From an uncultured Paraglaciecola sp. (lineage in GTDB: Bacteria > Pseudomonadota > Gammaproteobacteria > Enterobacterales > Alteromonadaceae), in assembly GCF_913058035.1 (NCBI RefSeq), contig NZ_CAJXPA010000006.1, positions 1 to 64,000 of the forward strand: a DNA stretch of 64,000 bases, written 5' to 3'. The notes beneath the pieces are model-generated. The model searched no databases, had not been told where the DNA came from, and was given only the letters and a program-made list of their open reading frames with translations. This document shows positions 48,631-62,256 of this stretch, in pieces; position 1 is the stretch's first letter; each line of letters begins with the position of its first letter. The position numbers and the translations under genes are program-made.

Positions 48631-49329
48631 ATGAAAATTGCAGCTGATTTTAGTCAACGAGAAATAGTACACAGTGCCAATATGCAGTGGATAAACTCTC
48701 CTATGACAGGCGTCACAAGAAAACCATTAGACCGAGTGGGAAATGAAGTTGCACGAGCTACTTCAGTAGTACGTTATGCATCTGGTAGCCATTTTTCGCC
48801 CCACATACATGCAGGTGGAGAAGAGTTTGTAGTGCTTGAAGGTGTGTTTCAAGACGAATACGGTGACTATCCAGCAGGCTCATATATTCGCAATCCACCC
48901 CAGTCTAGCCATACTCCAAGCTCAGAAGAGGGCTGTGTAATCTTTGTTAAATTATGGCAATTCCAACCTGAAGATAGAACACTGGTGCGGTTAAATATAA
49001 ATGAGTTAACGCCTGTACCACACTCAAGTGTGAAAGGTGTATCTGCCGTCTCGTTGTATACAGATAAACACGAACAAGTGTCTATTATTAATATCCAGCC
49101 AAATACACATCTAGAATTTACACCCGAGGGCGGAGCAGAATTATTTATTTTACAAGGCAGCGTAACAGAACAACAAGATACACTGTTACAACATAGTTGG
49201 TTGCGCGCTCCTATCGGTTGTTTGTTGTCTCTAAAAACAACTCAAATGGGTGCACAAATTTGGTTCAAAACAGGCCACTTAATAGATGTGGATCCTCAAG
49301 TACAAAGGGTAATGCAAGCTATTAAGTAA
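48631..49329 (+). CDS. ChrR-like double cupin protein
   Basis: A 232-residue protein with two cupin folds. The first (about 45-115) has the metal motif GSHFSPHIHAGGEEFVVLEG followed by GDYPAGSYIRNPP and SSHTP. The second (about 150-225) keeps the fold (LEFTPEGGAELFILQGS) but lacks the His set. This matches the cupin part of ChrR anti-sigma factors, but the N-terminal zinc anti-sigma domain is absent and no ECF sigma gene is adjacent. It may sense or detoxify an oxidant, or bind a small ligand; which is unknown. Confidence 0.8.
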   Translation: MKIAADFSQREIVHSANMQWINSPMTGVTRKPLDRVGNEVARATSVVRYASGSHFSPHIHAGGEEFVVLEGVFQDEYGDYPAGSYIRNPPQSSHTPSSEEGCVIFVKLWQFQPEDRTLVRLNINELTPVPHSSVKGVSAVSLYTDKHEQVSIINIQPNTHLEFTPEGGAELFILQGSVTEQQDTLLQHSWLRAPIGCLLSLKTTQMGAQIWFKTGHLIDVDPQVQRVMQAIK

Positions 49330-49396
49330 TAATTTAGTAGGTTGGAAGATTACAGTCAAGATGATCGCTTGAGCGATCTCAAAATCTCTGCACAAT

Positions 49397-49437
49397 GTCA
49401 CCTGTCGAATAGGTATGGCAGGTGGCTTATTCTTTTT
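49397..49437 (+). terminator. Probable terminator after the cupin gene
   Basis: GTCACCTGTC (49397-49406) pairs with GGCAGGTGGC (49417-49426) with two G-T pairs, loop of 10, followed by a T-rich run to 49437. Confidence 0.65.
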
Positions 49438-49554
49438 ACTAATAAAATATCGGGCAACATAAATGTACTCGATGCACCTGCTTTCTAAATGTAAAGTGTT
49501 AAGTCTAGAACCGAAGCTGAAATTAGCGGCCAAATCAAAACTAAGAAGTGACCT

Positions 49555-49818
49555 ATGCCAAAAATCGAACTAAAACCACTTGGCGAGATGGATGTTCAAC
49601 TGAGCGAACGTCGGAGCTGGCTAAAAGTGCATCGTGTGGTCATCGACGTGTTATCGGTCAAGCTGACGGGTGATAAAATCAATCCAGAGTTGACAAGAAA
49701 CGACGGGGCAGACTGGCTTACCGACAGCGATAACTTAACTCTAGGCGCACTTCACATTCGACTGACGTTGAAAACAGATGTCAGTGCACTATCTATGTCA
49801 AATACTGCGGCCAAATGA
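49555..49818 (+). CDS. Unrecognised small protein, doubtful
   Basis: An 87-residue frame with an ATG start but only a weak ribosome-binding site. The sequence (VQLSERRSWLKVHRVVIDV, LTGDKINPELTRNDGADWL) is not low-complexity and uses richer codons than the neighbours, but I recognise no family. It could be a remnant of a larger gene. The rest of the space to lacZ (to 50040) shows nothing else. Confidence 0.3.
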   Translation: MPKIELKPLGEMDVQLSERRSWLKVHRVVIDVLSVKLTGDKINPELTRNDGADWLTDSDNLTLGALHIRLTLKTDVSALSMSNTAAK

Positions 49819-50040
49819 ATATAGTCTCATGTATCATAGCCGTGACGACCAACATTTCTAGACAAGTGCACCTCACTCAATATAGCTGGATAAACCGAAT
49901 ACAGGCTGTTGCCGCAGGAGCAGTTGATTTTGAGACACGCAAGTTAACGTATACCCTTTACGAGCAATACTGAGTAAAGAGTTCTGGTTTAGTGTCCCCC
50001 ATTTTAATGGCCTATTTACTACCGCCCTTCGGTCTTAAGA

Positions 50041-53210
<3,170 letters not shown>

Positions 53211-53298
53211 TGCTTATGTTGTCTAATGTAGCGAAAATACTTTGTTTATATTATGCTTAAAACTCGCAAAATTTTATCTAAAGCTATCATTTAATTTT

Positions 53299-54126
53299 AT
53301 GAAAAATCACATTAAAGACGTACTCGATATTGGTCAAGATTGTTATGAACGCTTCATAGATTCAGATGTTCTGGCTGAAATGAAACATTTAGATATTACC
53401 TTAGCCGGATGTTCTAATTTATCAGGAAAATATTGCGTTTCACGCTCAGCTCCCCTTGAACACACGCTGTTTTATACGCTGAAAGGCCAAGGTAAACTGA
53501 CCACTATTGACAATGAATATGCACTGGTTGCCAATACGTTAGCTATTTTACCCCCCAAACAGAGTTTTGAGGTAAGCATAGCAGCAGAAAAATGGGATGT
53601 GATTTGGCTAAACCTATCAAGTACAAAACGTTGGCAACATATCGCTTTAGATCGAGCCGTGGTCATTATCGAGCAAAAACTGAAACCATTACATTTTGCC
53701 ATGGAGCTTTTGTATAGCGAACCAGATGCGACCTTACGCAAAGGTGTTATGCCGATATTAAGTTATTACCTCAATGCCACTCTGCAAGGTGACAATCAGA
53801 ACAAAACAAACAATCGACTACACAATTTATTTCAAGAGATTGAAAAACGCCTTCAGTATGACTGGACGATAGCAGCAATGTGTGAACAATTGCATTATTC
53901 ACCCCCCCATTTACACCGTTTGTGCCAAACACAATTCGGTAAGAGCCCGATACAAAAACTGATTCATCTGCGTATAGAGCGTGCAAAAAGTTTGTTACTT
54001 AATACCCGCTGGTCTATTCAACATATCGCTAGCTACGTCGGGTATACCAATATTTTTAATTTTTCAAAAAGTTTTAAAAAATTAGTCGGTGTTTCACCCA
54101 GTTTATTTCGACAAAGCAATCATTAG
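53299..54126 (+). CDS. AraC-family transcriptional regulator, likely controls lacZ
   Basis: A 275-residue regulator with an N-terminal cupin-like sensor domain (about 30-110, including TLFYTLKGQGKLTTIDNEY) and a C-terminal double HTH (about 175-272). The HTH shows MCEQLHYSPPHLHRLCQTQF, RAKSLLLNTRWSIQHIASYVG and FSKSFKKLVGVSPSLFR. ATG at 53299 is chosen because the extra 19 residues of a longer frame match nothing. Its divergent position suggests it senses a galactoside and activates lacZ. Confidence 0.88.
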   Translation: MKNHIKDVLDIGQDCYERFIDSDVLAEMKHLDITLAGCSNLSGKYCVSRSAPLEHTLFYTLKGQGKLTTIDNEYALVANTLAILPPKQSFEVSIAAEKWDVIWLNLSSTKRWQHIALDRAVVIIEQKLKPLHFAMELLYSEPDATLRKGVMPILSYYLNATLQGDNQNKTNNRLHNLFQEIEKRLQYDWTIAAMCEQLHYSPPHLHRLCQTQFGKSPIQKLIHLRIERAKSLLLNTRWSIQHIASYVGYTNIFNFSKSFKKLVGVSPSLFRQSNH

Positions 54127-54342
54127 GCATAAGTGTTGAAGAGTTTTTAGCTGAAATTGAAGAGCAAATCGAAATTTTCTATTGGCTGTGTATCTCTTTA
54201 TTACTAGGGATCTAAAATTAGCATACCAATAAATTGCAAAAGTTTAAGTTAGTTGCTCATACACACATATTCAATCGATGCTAATAGTAGGTGGCTATGA
54301 GTAACGTTTAATAAACAACTTGTTTTATGCTGCTCCATACTT

Positions 54343-54567
54343 TTATAAAGGTGACATACCTAAATTGAGTAACCTATCAAAGTTGAGTTGAGCGTACTTA
54401 ATTTTACGAAGAGGTAACAACGGACGTTTAACAACCACACCGTCAGGTTCGAAAGTAAACATCACTCCGGGCGAGTCTAAGAAGATAATAGACGACTTAT
54501 TTATGCTGAATGACTTTCCAGTAAGTGTTAGAAAATCACGAAATCTAATAAAACATTGATTTTTCAA
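54343..54567 (-). CDS. Unrecognised small protein, doubtful
   Basis: A 74-residue frame starting at TTG with AAGGA at a suitable distance. It contains FSINKSSIIFLDSPGVMF and ends LLPLRKIKYAQLNFDRLLNL. The alternating pattern looks like a small beta-rich fold, but I recognise no family. Confidence 0.35.
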   Translation of the reverse strand: MKNQCFIRFRDFLTLTGKSFSINKSSIIFLDSPGVMFTFEPDGVVVKRPLLPLRKIKYAQLNFDRLLNLGMSPL

Positions 54568-54870
54568 ACCGTATTCCTTATTTGTTTATTTGTTTATTAA
54601 AATTCAACGTTTTAAACGAAGCTTTGACCAAAATTTTTTGGGTGTAAAATCTAAAATTCACTTCAAAATAAGAATTTCGAAACTTATGACACCAATTTTA
54701 GCATTTGGTTTTTTGATTAATTGAAATAGATGCTATCTATTTCAATTGATCGCTAATTTACCCACGTGGAACTAAGACTACTCATATCGAAGAAAAATAA
54801 CCTGAAAGTGTAGACTTAGACTCAATCTTACTTAACTTGATGTTCATCACCGAGCAGAAATAATGACAAC

Positions 54871-54922
54871 CATTTATAACAATCACTTATAACAATCACT
54901 TATAACAATCATTTATGACAAC
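54871..54922. repeat. Four tandem 13-bp repeats
   Basis: CACTTATAACAAT is exact at 54884-54896 and 54897-54909. Variant copies flank it at 54871-54883 (CATTTATAACAAT) and 54910-54922 (CATTTATGACAAC). Not a CRISPR: there are no spacers. Confidence 0.9.
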
Positions 54923-55311
54923 CGTATTGAAGTTGATAAAATGCAGTAGAACTATCTTTCAAAAGCAGTTTATTATCTGCTGAATAGGCGATTCTGGGGT
55001 TATAACGGGTTTGTTAAAAGTAATCTGCAACCAGATTATTATTTGAACTAAGTGGAGGCTACCTCTTTGCTCCAACAATATTTGAAGTTAGTATTAAATA
55101 CTAATCGGGTTGCTTGTATCGTTCTCAGAGCCTTAAGTATTAATCGTTCTCAGCGCCTTCAGTAATAACTGTACAGTAAAAGTTAAACAAAATATTGGTA
55201 TTGGTCATTGACTAATTCTCATATCTACATAGGGTTAGTGGCACCGTAAATAGTGCGAGACACAGATAAACCCTTAGTTTTAAGACGTCACTGAACATGA
55301 TAGAGGCATAA

Positions 55312-56439
55312 ATGCAGCGTTATTTTGCAGAAAATTTGTTTGATGGAAAAACCATTAAAACCAATCAATTGATTAGCGTTGAAGACGGCAAAATACACTC
55401 AATTGAATCAGCAAAATTTCAAGATGATGCGATTCAATTTTCTGGCTTAGTCGTTCCTGGATTTGTAGATGTGCAAGTTAACGGTGGTGGCGGTGTATTG
55501 TTCAATAATCAACCCACTTTGCATACTCTGATGACGATGAGTCATGCCCATCAACAATTTGGTAGCACCTCTATTTTACCTACTCTTATCACAGATGATT
55601 TAACCACTATGCAATTGGCAGCTAATGCCATGGCCTCAGCCATCAAGCAAAATCTAAAAGGCATAGTTGGTATTCATTTTGAAGGTCCCCATTTAAGTCA
55701 GCCTAAAAAGGGTATTCACCCCTCTCAGCATATTCGACAACTTGGCCCTGAAGAAATGGCGGTATTTAAACGTACTGATTTAGGTTTAGTATGTGTCACC
55801 CTGGCTCCAGAAAACGTATCAGTCGAGATTATTAAGGAGTTGGTACAAGCTAAGGTAAAGGTGTGTTTAGGACACTCCAATGGAAGTGCCTCTCAGGCAT
55901 TTGCAGCCTTAAAAGCAGGCGCACAAGGCTTCACCCATTTATTTAATGCCATGTCACCTTTGCAAAGTAGACAAGCAGGTATGGTTGGAGCGGCATTGTT
56001 AGACTCAACTAGTTATTGCGGTTTGATTGTTGATAACGAACATGTGGATACTACCAGTTGCCAATTAGCCATTAAATGTAAAACACCTGAGCGCATTATG
56101 CTGGTTACCGATGCGATGTCTCACGTAGGTAGCGAGCAAATTGAATTACAATTCGCCGGCATGACAATCAATCGACAGGGCAACAAATTAACTATTGAAG
56201 GTGGTAGATTAGCGGGCTCGACCCTAGATATGGCTAGTGCTTTTCGTAACAGTGTGCTGACGTTAGGCTGTTCTATTCAAAACGCCGCCAAGATGGCCTC
56301 CACTTCTCCAGCGACATTTCTAGGCCTACAGCAAAAAAAGGGACATTTAGCCGCAGGATTCGATGCAGACTGGGTTGTATTAACCGACCAATATTTTGTG
56401 AGTGCTACTTATATAGCAGGTGAGCAAGTATCCAGTTAA
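55312..56439 (+). CDS. nagA: N-acetylglucosamine-6-phosphate deacetylase
   Basis: Deacetylates GlcNAc-6-P to glucosamine-6-P in chitin/amino-sugar breakdown and wall recycling. The 375-residue amidohydrolase has VVPGFVDVQVNGGGGVLFNN, the metal-binding GIHFEGPHL, LGHSNG, GFTHLFNAMSPLQSR and the catalytic Asp in VTDAM. It is alone here: no nagB, nagK or chitin transporter in the window, so the rest of the pathway must be elsewhere. Confidence 0.94.
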   Translation: MQRYFAENLFDGKTIKTNQLISVEDGKIHSIESAKFQDDAIQFSGLVVPGFVDVQVNGGGGVLFNNQPTLHTLMTMSHAHQQFGSTSILPTLITDDLTTMQLAANAMASAIKQNLKGIVGIHFEGPHLSQPKKGIHPSQHIRQLGPEEMAVFKRTDLGLVCVTLAPENVSVEIIKELVQAKVKVCLGHSNGSASQAFAALKAGAQGFTHLFNAMSPLQSRQAGMVGAALLDSTSYCGLIVDNEHVDTTSCQLAIKCKTPERIMLVTDAMSHVGSEQIELQFAGMTINRQGNKLTIEGGRLAGSTLDMASAFRNSVLTLGCSIQNAAKMASTSPATFLGLQQKKGHLAAGFDADWVVLTDQYFVSATYIAGEQVSS

Positions 56440-56766
56440 AACCAGACTTGACTTTATCGTTCTGGTTTATATAGTTTAACCTCTTTTGATGTCGAGCATG
56501 GCTAGTGTTAGCCACCTTTGGCCGCGACACTTGACGACTTCTTATGGTTTATCAACAAAACGTTTTGACAGTCAGTCGGCCTACTTAATGATGCCTTCAA
56601 GTTGCAGTAGTATTTTACTGTATGCACTGAAAAAACATCAAACTTAGAAGCGCACACCATTTTTTCACAAATATTTTACTTTTATGGGCAGAATATACGG
56701 CTAATTAAGCACACAGTGGTAATTATATGATAATACTATCAATAATCTTTTTTACTGGAAGTAGCC
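56440..56766. other. Gene-free spacer before acs
   Basis: 327 bp between nagA and acs. No reading frame is supported. The acs promoter probably lies in the AT-rich last 80 bp, but I could not fix the elements. Confidence 0.4.
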
Positions 56767-58707
56767 ATGTCTGAAATACTTTATCCTGTGCTAGAACAAG
56801 CCAAGCAAAATTCTTTTTTAGATGTCGAAAAATATCAGACAATGTATCAACAATCGATTGAGTCTCCCAACGAATTTTGGCAACAACAATCAGCTATTGT
56901 GGACTGGTATAAAGCTCCCACTATCATTAAAAACACTAACTTTACTAAAGACAATTTACAAATTAAATGGTTTGAAGACGGTCAATTAAATGTCAGCTAC
57001 AACTGTATCGATAGACACTTAGCTAAACAGGCACAGCAAACAGCTATTATATGGGAAGGTGACAGCCCTAACTCTGATCAAAATATTAGCTATCAAGAAT
57101 TACATGATGAGGTGTGCCGTCTAGCTAATGGTTTAAAAAAATTGGGGGTGACTAAAGGAGATCGTGTGGCTATTTATATGCCAATGGTACCCGAAGCCGC
57201 TTATGCTATGTTGGCTTGCACTAGAATTGGAGCAATACACTCTATTGTTTTCGCTGGATTTTCACCTAACGCCATAGCCGACCGTATCAATGATTGCGAT
57301 GCAAAAGTGGTTATCACCGCCGATGAAGGTCGTCGTGGTGGTAAAACCGTTCCCTTAAAAGTTAATGTCGATGAAGCCTTAAAAGATAATCGCTGTAACA
57401 GTATTGAACACAGCATAGTGTTTCAAAATACAGGTGCACAGGTACAGTTTAATGAACACGATGTTTGGTGGCATGAATTGGTCGTAGATTGTGCAAAAGA
57501 TTGTCCTCCTACTGTCATGAACGCTGAAGACCCTTTATTTATCCTTTATACATCTGGTTCTACAGGCACTCCTAAAGGTGTCGTGCACACCACTGGTGGT
57601 TATCTGGTATACACAGCGCTGACCCATAAATATGTATTTGACTATCATCCTGGCGAAATATATTGGTGTGCTGCAGATGTAGGCTGGATAACGGGTCACA
57701 GCTATATGGTGTATGGACCACTAGCTAATGGCGCCACTACATTGTTATTTGAAGGCATACCAACTTACCCTGATGTAAGACGAATTTGTCAAATAATAGA
57801 CAAGCACAAGGTCAATATTCTTTACACTGCACCCACTGCAATACGTGCATTGATGGCCCATGGGGATTATCCTGCCGATGGAACTCACTGTGATTCACTC
57901 CGATTATTAGGCTCAGTAGGCGAACCCATTAATCCCCAAGCTTGGCAGTGGTATTATGAAACTATAGGTAAAAATCGCTGCCCTATTGTAGACACGTGGT
58001 GGCAAACTGAAACAGGTGGCATCATGATCAGCCCACTGCCCGGCATAACCGCTTTAAAACCAGGCGCAGCCAGTATACCTTTCTTTGGGATCCAGCCCGC
58101 CATAGTCGATAAGGACGGCAAAGAGTTATTACACGCGGGCGAGGGAAATCTGGTGATCCGCGATAGTTGGCCCGGTCAGGCTAGAACAGTATACGGTGAC
58201 CATACTCGTTTCATTCAAACTTACTTTAGCGCCTATGAAAATCAATATTTTACCAGTGATGGTTGTCGAAGAGATGACGATGGTTACTACTGGATAACCG
58301 GACGAGTCGATGATGTGCTAAATGTGTCAGGTCATCGTTTGGGCACTGCCGAGATAGAAAGTGCACTGGTGTCCCACCCTGCTGTCGCTGAGGCCGCTGT
58401 TGTAGGTTATGCTCACAACATAAAAGGCCAAGGAATTTACGTTTTTGTTAGTCCTGTTGAAGGCCATAGCCATAACGAAGAACTCACCAAAGAGTTAAAA
58501 GACTGGGTACGCAAAGAGTTAAGTCCTATCGCTACCCCCGATATTATCCAATGGACCCAAGGTTTACCTAAAACACGCTCGGGTAAAATCATGCGCAGAA
58601 TATTGCGTAAAATTGCTGCCAATGAATATGACCAACTAGGCGATGTTTCGACTCTAGCCGACCCAAGTGTGGTAGAAAGCTTGATAGAAAATAGATTAAA
58701 TTGCTAG
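56767..58707 (+). CDS. acs: Acetyl-CoA synthetase
   Basis: Activates acetate to acetyl-CoA with ATP. The 646-residue protein has the P-loop [35 protein letters not shown], the hinge [20 protein letters not shown], and the C-terminal [14 protein letters not shown]. The Lys of SGK (607) is the site controlled by reversible acetylation in relatives. Length and motifs are standard. It is followed by a long hairpin and a convergent exonuclease gene. Confidence 0.96.
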   Translation: MSEILYPVLEQAKQNSFLDVEKYQTMYQQSIESPNEFWQQQSAIVDWYKAPTIIKNTNFTKDNLQIKWFEDGQLNVSYNCIDRHLAKQAQQTAIIWEGDSPNSDQNISYQELHDEVCRLANGLKKLGVTKGDRVAIYMPMVPEAAYAMLACTRIGAIHSIVFAGFSPNAIADRINDCDAKVVITADEGRRGGKTVPLKVNVDEALKDNRCNSIEHSIVFQNTGAQVQFNEHDVWWHELVVDCAKDCPPTVMNAEDPLFILYTSGSTGTPKGVVHTTGGYLVYTALTHKYVFDYHPGEIYWCAADVGWITGHSYMVYGPLANGATTLLFEGIPTYPDVRRICQIIDKHKVNILYTAPTAIRALMAHGDYPADGTHCDSLRLLGSVGEPINPQAWQWYYETIGKNRCPIVDTWWQTETGGIMISPLPGITALKPGAASIPFFGIQPAIVDKDGKELLHAGEGNLVIRDSWPGQARTVYGDHTRFIQTYFSAYENQYFTSDGCRRDDDGYYWITGRVDDVLNVSGHRLGTAEIESALVSHPAVAEAAVVGYAHNIKGQGIYVFVSPVEGHSHNEELTKELKDWVRKELSPIATPDIIQWTQGLPKTRSGKIMRRILRKIAANEYDQLGDVSTLADPSVVESLIENRLNC

Positions 58708-58928
58708 TTTAATAATGGCGAAGGCTTGAAAGAAGCCAGTCATTTGGTAGATATCCAGGCTCATATACACAGGCTAGTAGAGCGATTAAACAACTATCTG
58801 ATGTTAGATTTTGTTCATAAATTGCTAAGGCGGTATTAGTGTTAAAAAATAGTTTGCAGGCGTGAGTAAAAATATTAAAATGAAAATCAGCTAAAGGATT
58901 AGCGTTCAGTCCTAATACCCTTAACAGG

Positions 58929-58967
58929 CTTGCTATTTATTGACTGTAACAGCCAATAAATAGCAAG
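58929..58967. terminator. Long hairpin between acs and the exonuclease gene
   Basis: CTTGCTATTTATTG (58929-58942) pairs perfectly with CAATAAATAGCAAG (58954-58967); the 11-nt loop can extend the stem by CTG/CAG. Between convergent genes, so probably a shared terminator, though there is no clear T-run on either side. Confidence 0.6.
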
Positions 58968-58999
58968 GGTACTACTTGTACCTGCACTTGCACCTTAAA

Positions 59000-59617
59000 T
59001 TACTGCTCTTGCAGTAACTTACTCACTGCATACTTTGGTGTTTTCTCAAGCCTTTTAATTAATCTAAATGGTACTTCTTTTGCCATTATTCTTTGTGAAA
59101 TATCTTGCAACATGGTCATCCACAATTTCGCAGTCATCTGTGAGTCAAATAAGGCTCTGTGAAAACCGCCCTCCGATGGAATATTTTTATAAGTGATTAA
59201 CGAACCTAATTTATGACTGGGAGCATCTTGATATAAACGTCTCGAAACCAATAAAGAACAAGCAAAATGGCCATTATACGTTCTAGAAATCCGCTCTAAC
59301 TCTGCATCCAAAAAACGTTTATCAAATGATGCATTATGGGCAACTAGATTACTGTCACCCATAAAATCAGCAAACTCATGCATAACTTCATTACAAGGAG
59401 CCGCTTTGCTTAACATACGGTTAGTGATACCAGTGTATTTTTCGATAAAGGCACTGACTGGTTTTCCAGGATCCATAAGTGCTTGAAAGCGTCCAACCAC
59501 CTGCCCTTTTTCAAGACGAACCGCACCAATTTCGATAGCTCTATCTCCAAAACCAGGCGAAAGTCCGGTAGTTTCAAAATCCAGTACAACAAGGGAATCA
59601 GCAAAGGTCTGCGTCAT
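59000..59617 (-). CDS. DnaQ-like 3'-5' exonuclease
   Basis: A 205-residue DEDDh exonuclease of the PolIII epsilon type. Motif I is LDFETTGLSPG, motif II AHNASFDKRF, and motif III HRALFDSQMTAKL with the DEDDh His. The C-terminal tail (about 165-205) is basic, and there is no polymerase domain, so it is not the replicative subunit itself. It may act in repair or RNA trimming. The ATG at 59617 is used; an in-frame TTG two codons earlier was rejected. Confidence 0.85.
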   Translation of the reverse strand: MTQTFADSLVVLDFETTGLSPGFGDRAIEIGAVRLEKGQVVGRFQALMDPGKPVSAFIEKYTGITNRMLSKAAPCNEVMHEFADFMGDSNLVAHNASFDKRFLDAELERISRTYNGHFACSLLVSRRLYQDAPSHKLGSLITYKNIPSEGGFHRALFDSQMTAKLWMTMLQDISQRIMAKEVPFRLIKRLEKTPKYAVSKLLQEQ

Positions 59618-59796
59618 AATCAAATTACCAGTAAGACGTAATCTTGTTATTTTAACAAAAAATAACGTTTTAGCCGATGATACATTTTGCTGGTAAGCTA
59701 TTTTATATAACTTTTGATATATCCATTTATACCCGTCTTATACGCGAGCTTTCTTTTATAGCCTCTAAAGACCAGACGAAAGTTAAGGGATACTCA

Positions 59797-60687
59797 TCAA
59801 TCTAGGCTTAATTCGGTATTGCTAGAAAAGGACCTTGTTTGATGTGTAACGGGATCAATAAATTGGATTTTTTGTGCTAATAATTGTAAAGGTTTACTGT
59901 AATCATCTAACTCTTTTGGCTGTAAGTTCGGATAGTAAGCATCATTTAATAACGGCCAACCCAGACTTTGCATATGTACCCTTAGTTGATGAGTTTTACC
60001 TGTTATAGGGCTTAATTCAAACAAAGCTGTATCAGCATTTTTTTTCAGACAACGAACTTGTGAATGGCTGTTAACCGGCCCTTCAACAATATGCATTAAA
60101 AACCTCGGCTCAGATTTCTCTAACCGATTTTTAATTTCCCATTGTTGGTTGACGCTCACAATCTTATTATTTATTTTGGCGATAGCCTGATACGTTTTAC
60201 TGACTTGATGTGTTGCAAACAAATTATGATAATGTTGACGTGAGTAGGGGTTAACCGAAAATAATACTAAGCCTGCAGTGCCATTATCAATGCGATGCAC
60301 GGCTTGTAATTGCTGATTACCAGTTTTATTACGCAAGCGATTTTGCAGGCATTCTTCAACATATTTCCCCCCTGGCATAACAGGTAAAAAATGCGGTTTA
60401 TATGCCACCAAAATCAACTCATCTTCAAACACAATTTCTTCTGCAAAAGGGATCACAGGCTCACGCGCCACTTCACGATAATAATACACCCGCTGCTGGG
60501 CCGCATAAGGGGTTTGCGCACTAATTAAGCTTCCGTCATGCCAATGCACTTTGCCATCAACCATACGTTGTAGCCATACATCACTTGTGATGCCGGGAAA
60601 TTTGAAAATAAGAAATTCTAGAACAGTTGCTACACCCGGATTGTGCTGAGGTAGGCTGAGCTTGGACGGGGAATTAGCTATAGCCAT
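59797..60687 (-). CDS. RluA-family pseudouridine synthase
   Basis: A 296-residue pseudouridine synthase. The catalytic motif is HRIDNGTAGLVLFS; LVAYKPHFLPVMPGG precedes it and SPITGKTHQLRVHMQSLGWP follows, the usual RluA order. An N-terminal S4-like extension is suggested (FLIFKFPGITSDVWLQRMV). The target (rRNA or tRNA position) cannot be told from sequence. Confidence 0.9.
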   Translation of the reverse strand: MAIANSPSKLSLPQHNPGVATVLEFLIFKFPGITSDVWLQRMVDGKVHWHDGSLISAQTPYAAQQRVYYYREVAREPVIPFAEEIVFEDELILVAYKPHFLPVMPGGKYVEECLQNRLRNKTGNQQLQAVHRIDNGTAGLVLFSVNPYSRQHYHNLFATHQVSKTYQAIAKINNKIVSVNQQWEIKNRLEKSEPRFLMHIVEGPVNSHSQVRCLKKNADTALFELSPITGKTHQLRVHMQSLGWPLLNDAYYPNLQPKELDDYSKPLQLLAQKIQFIDPVTHQTRSFSSNTELSLD

Positions 60688-61071
60688 AAATACACTCGTT
60701 GTTGACCCTATATAGACCGTTTAAATCTAAATTGATAACACATATACATCTTAAGTATTTCTTGATTGTCGATCAACTACCCTTAAGCCTTTTAACCTTA
60801 TTTGCCCCAAAATATGAAAGATAAACCTATCTATAATTCAAACACAGATATGCACAGCTCACCATTTTTTATATTGAAATGTATAAACTTCGAAAAGGCG
60901 GTTCTTTCTAAATACGTGCCTTTGTCAGTAGGTTAAGGACTTGTTCTGACGATGTTCACACAGCACATTAAATACTTAAAGATTGAGCAACCTTTAAGTA
61001 TTGGTCTAAAAAACATTGAGGCATCCCAGAAGTCTTTTATATTAATGAACAGCTAAGAAGCTGTCACGGGA
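60688..61071. other. Gene-free spacer
   Basis: 384 bp between two leftward genes. No reading frame, repeat or convincing terminator seen. Confidence 0.4.
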
Positions 61072-62256
61072 TCACTCCACCAGCATTTGGCTAATCAAGT
61101 TTTCACACGTCGCTTTATTCATGTAACGCGGAACCGCATAAGTGAAACGTGCTTCTTTTAAAGCTGCAGCAGCAATTTGCGGAATATCTTTACGCTGCAA
61201 AGCCGCTAGTTTTGTTGGAATATTGAACTTATGCTTCATCTCGCGAATGCGCTGGATAAAAGCCTCAGCTAATTGCTCATTATTAGCATTATTAGCATCT
61301 GCGAGGCCAATGTTGCAGGCCTTAGCCAAATCAGCTAATCGTAAGGTACAACTAGACTTAGAATAATCCAATACATAAGGCATAACTATTGCGTTAGCTA
61401 CGCCATGTGGAGTGTGATACAACGCACCAAAGTTATGGGCAATTGCATGCACGTAACCAACACCTGCCTGCGTAAAAGCCATACCAGCTAAATTTGATGC
61501 TCTTACCATTGCTTGCCGCGCAGCCACATTACTACCATCAGTTACTGCCGTGACTAGGTTTGCCATAATCAGTTGAGTAGCCTCAATTGCCTTTACGTCA
61601 GTGTGTTTTAGGGCATTTCGAGAAATATACGATTCAACCGCGTGGGTCAACGCATCCATTCCAGTGGCCGCTGTAATATGAGCAGGTAAGCCAGTCATCA
61701 ATTCACCGTCTAGTGCTGCGGCAACAGGCATCAGCTTTAAATCTATTATCGGCAGTTTACGTTTTTGTTTGGGATCTGAAACCACAGCAGCGATGGTCAC
61801 TTCAGAGCCAGTGCCCGCGGTGGTTGGAACAGCGTAAAGAGGTAGCGTACCACTAAAGTAAATCTTGAAAAGACCAGCCATATTGATAATCGACTTATCA
61901 CTTTTACCACGAGCAGCAATCACTTTTGCAGCGTCAATAGATGAACCACCGCCAACTGCCAGTATCGCCTTACAGTTATTGTCTTTTAGTACACTCACAC
62001 CCGCTTCGATTTGTGCAATAGTAGGATCTGGCATTACGCCGTCATATATCACGACGGTTATACCCTGTTTCTCTAGCTCCACTTGCATTGCATCCAACAA
62101 ACCTAGCTTGGCCAACATAGAATCTGTGACCAGTAAAATTTTTTTATGCCCTTGATTAGCGATGTACCGGCACAACTCAAGGGAAGAACCTGGCCCATCA
62201 AAAATTTTTGGCCACTTAAACGGTAAAATTACAGTGATACCTTTGAAGATTCTCAT
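61072..62256 (-). CDS. Iron-containing alcohol dehydrogenase
   Basis: A 394-residue group III (Fe-dependent) NAD(P) alcohol dehydrogenase. The nucleotide-binding GGGSSIDAAK and PTTAGTGSEVT are seen, followed by the metal-binding residues in HITAATGMDALTHAVESY and HAIAHNFGALYHTPHG. The ATG at 62256 gives a family-like start; a longer frame adds 12 residues. The substrate is not deducible; the neighbouring gcdH does not obviously share a pathway. Confidence 0.9.
   Translation of the reverse strand: MRIFKGITVILPFKWPKIFDGPGSSLELCRYIANQGHKKILLVTDSMLAKLGLLDAMQVELEKQGITVVIYDGVMPDPTIAQIEAGVSVLKDNNCKAILAVGGGSSIDAAKVIAARGKSDKSIINMAGLFKIYFSGTLPLYAVPTTAGTGSEVTIAAVVSDPKQKRKLPIIDLKLMPVAAALDGELMTGLPAHITAATGMDALTHAVESYISRNALKHTDVKAIEATQLIMANLVTAVTDGSNVAARQAMVRASNLAGMAFTQAGVGYVHAIAHNFGALYHTPHGVANAIVMPYVLDYSKSSCTLRLADLAKACNIGLADANNANNEQLAEAFIQRIREMKHKFNIPTKLAALQRKDIPQIAAAALKEARFTYAVPRYMNKATCENLISQMLVE

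Larger units (their letters stand above)
54127..55311. other. Gene-poor region upstream of nagA
   Basis: About 1.2 kb with only one weak small frame (54343-54567, minus), a four-copy 13-bp tandem repeat (54871-54922), and two imperfect copies of CGTTCTCAGAGCCTTAAGTA near 55118-55166. No NagC-like operator was recognised in front of nagA. Confidence 0.45.

Noticed and set aside
48631-49329. Full ChrR anti-sigma factor
   Set aside because: The N-terminal zinc anti-sigma domain is missing and no ECF sigma gene is adjacent, so only the cupin part is claimed.
54871-54922. Possible CRISPR-like array
   Set aside because: The units are directly adjacent with no spacers, so it is an ordinary tandem repeat.
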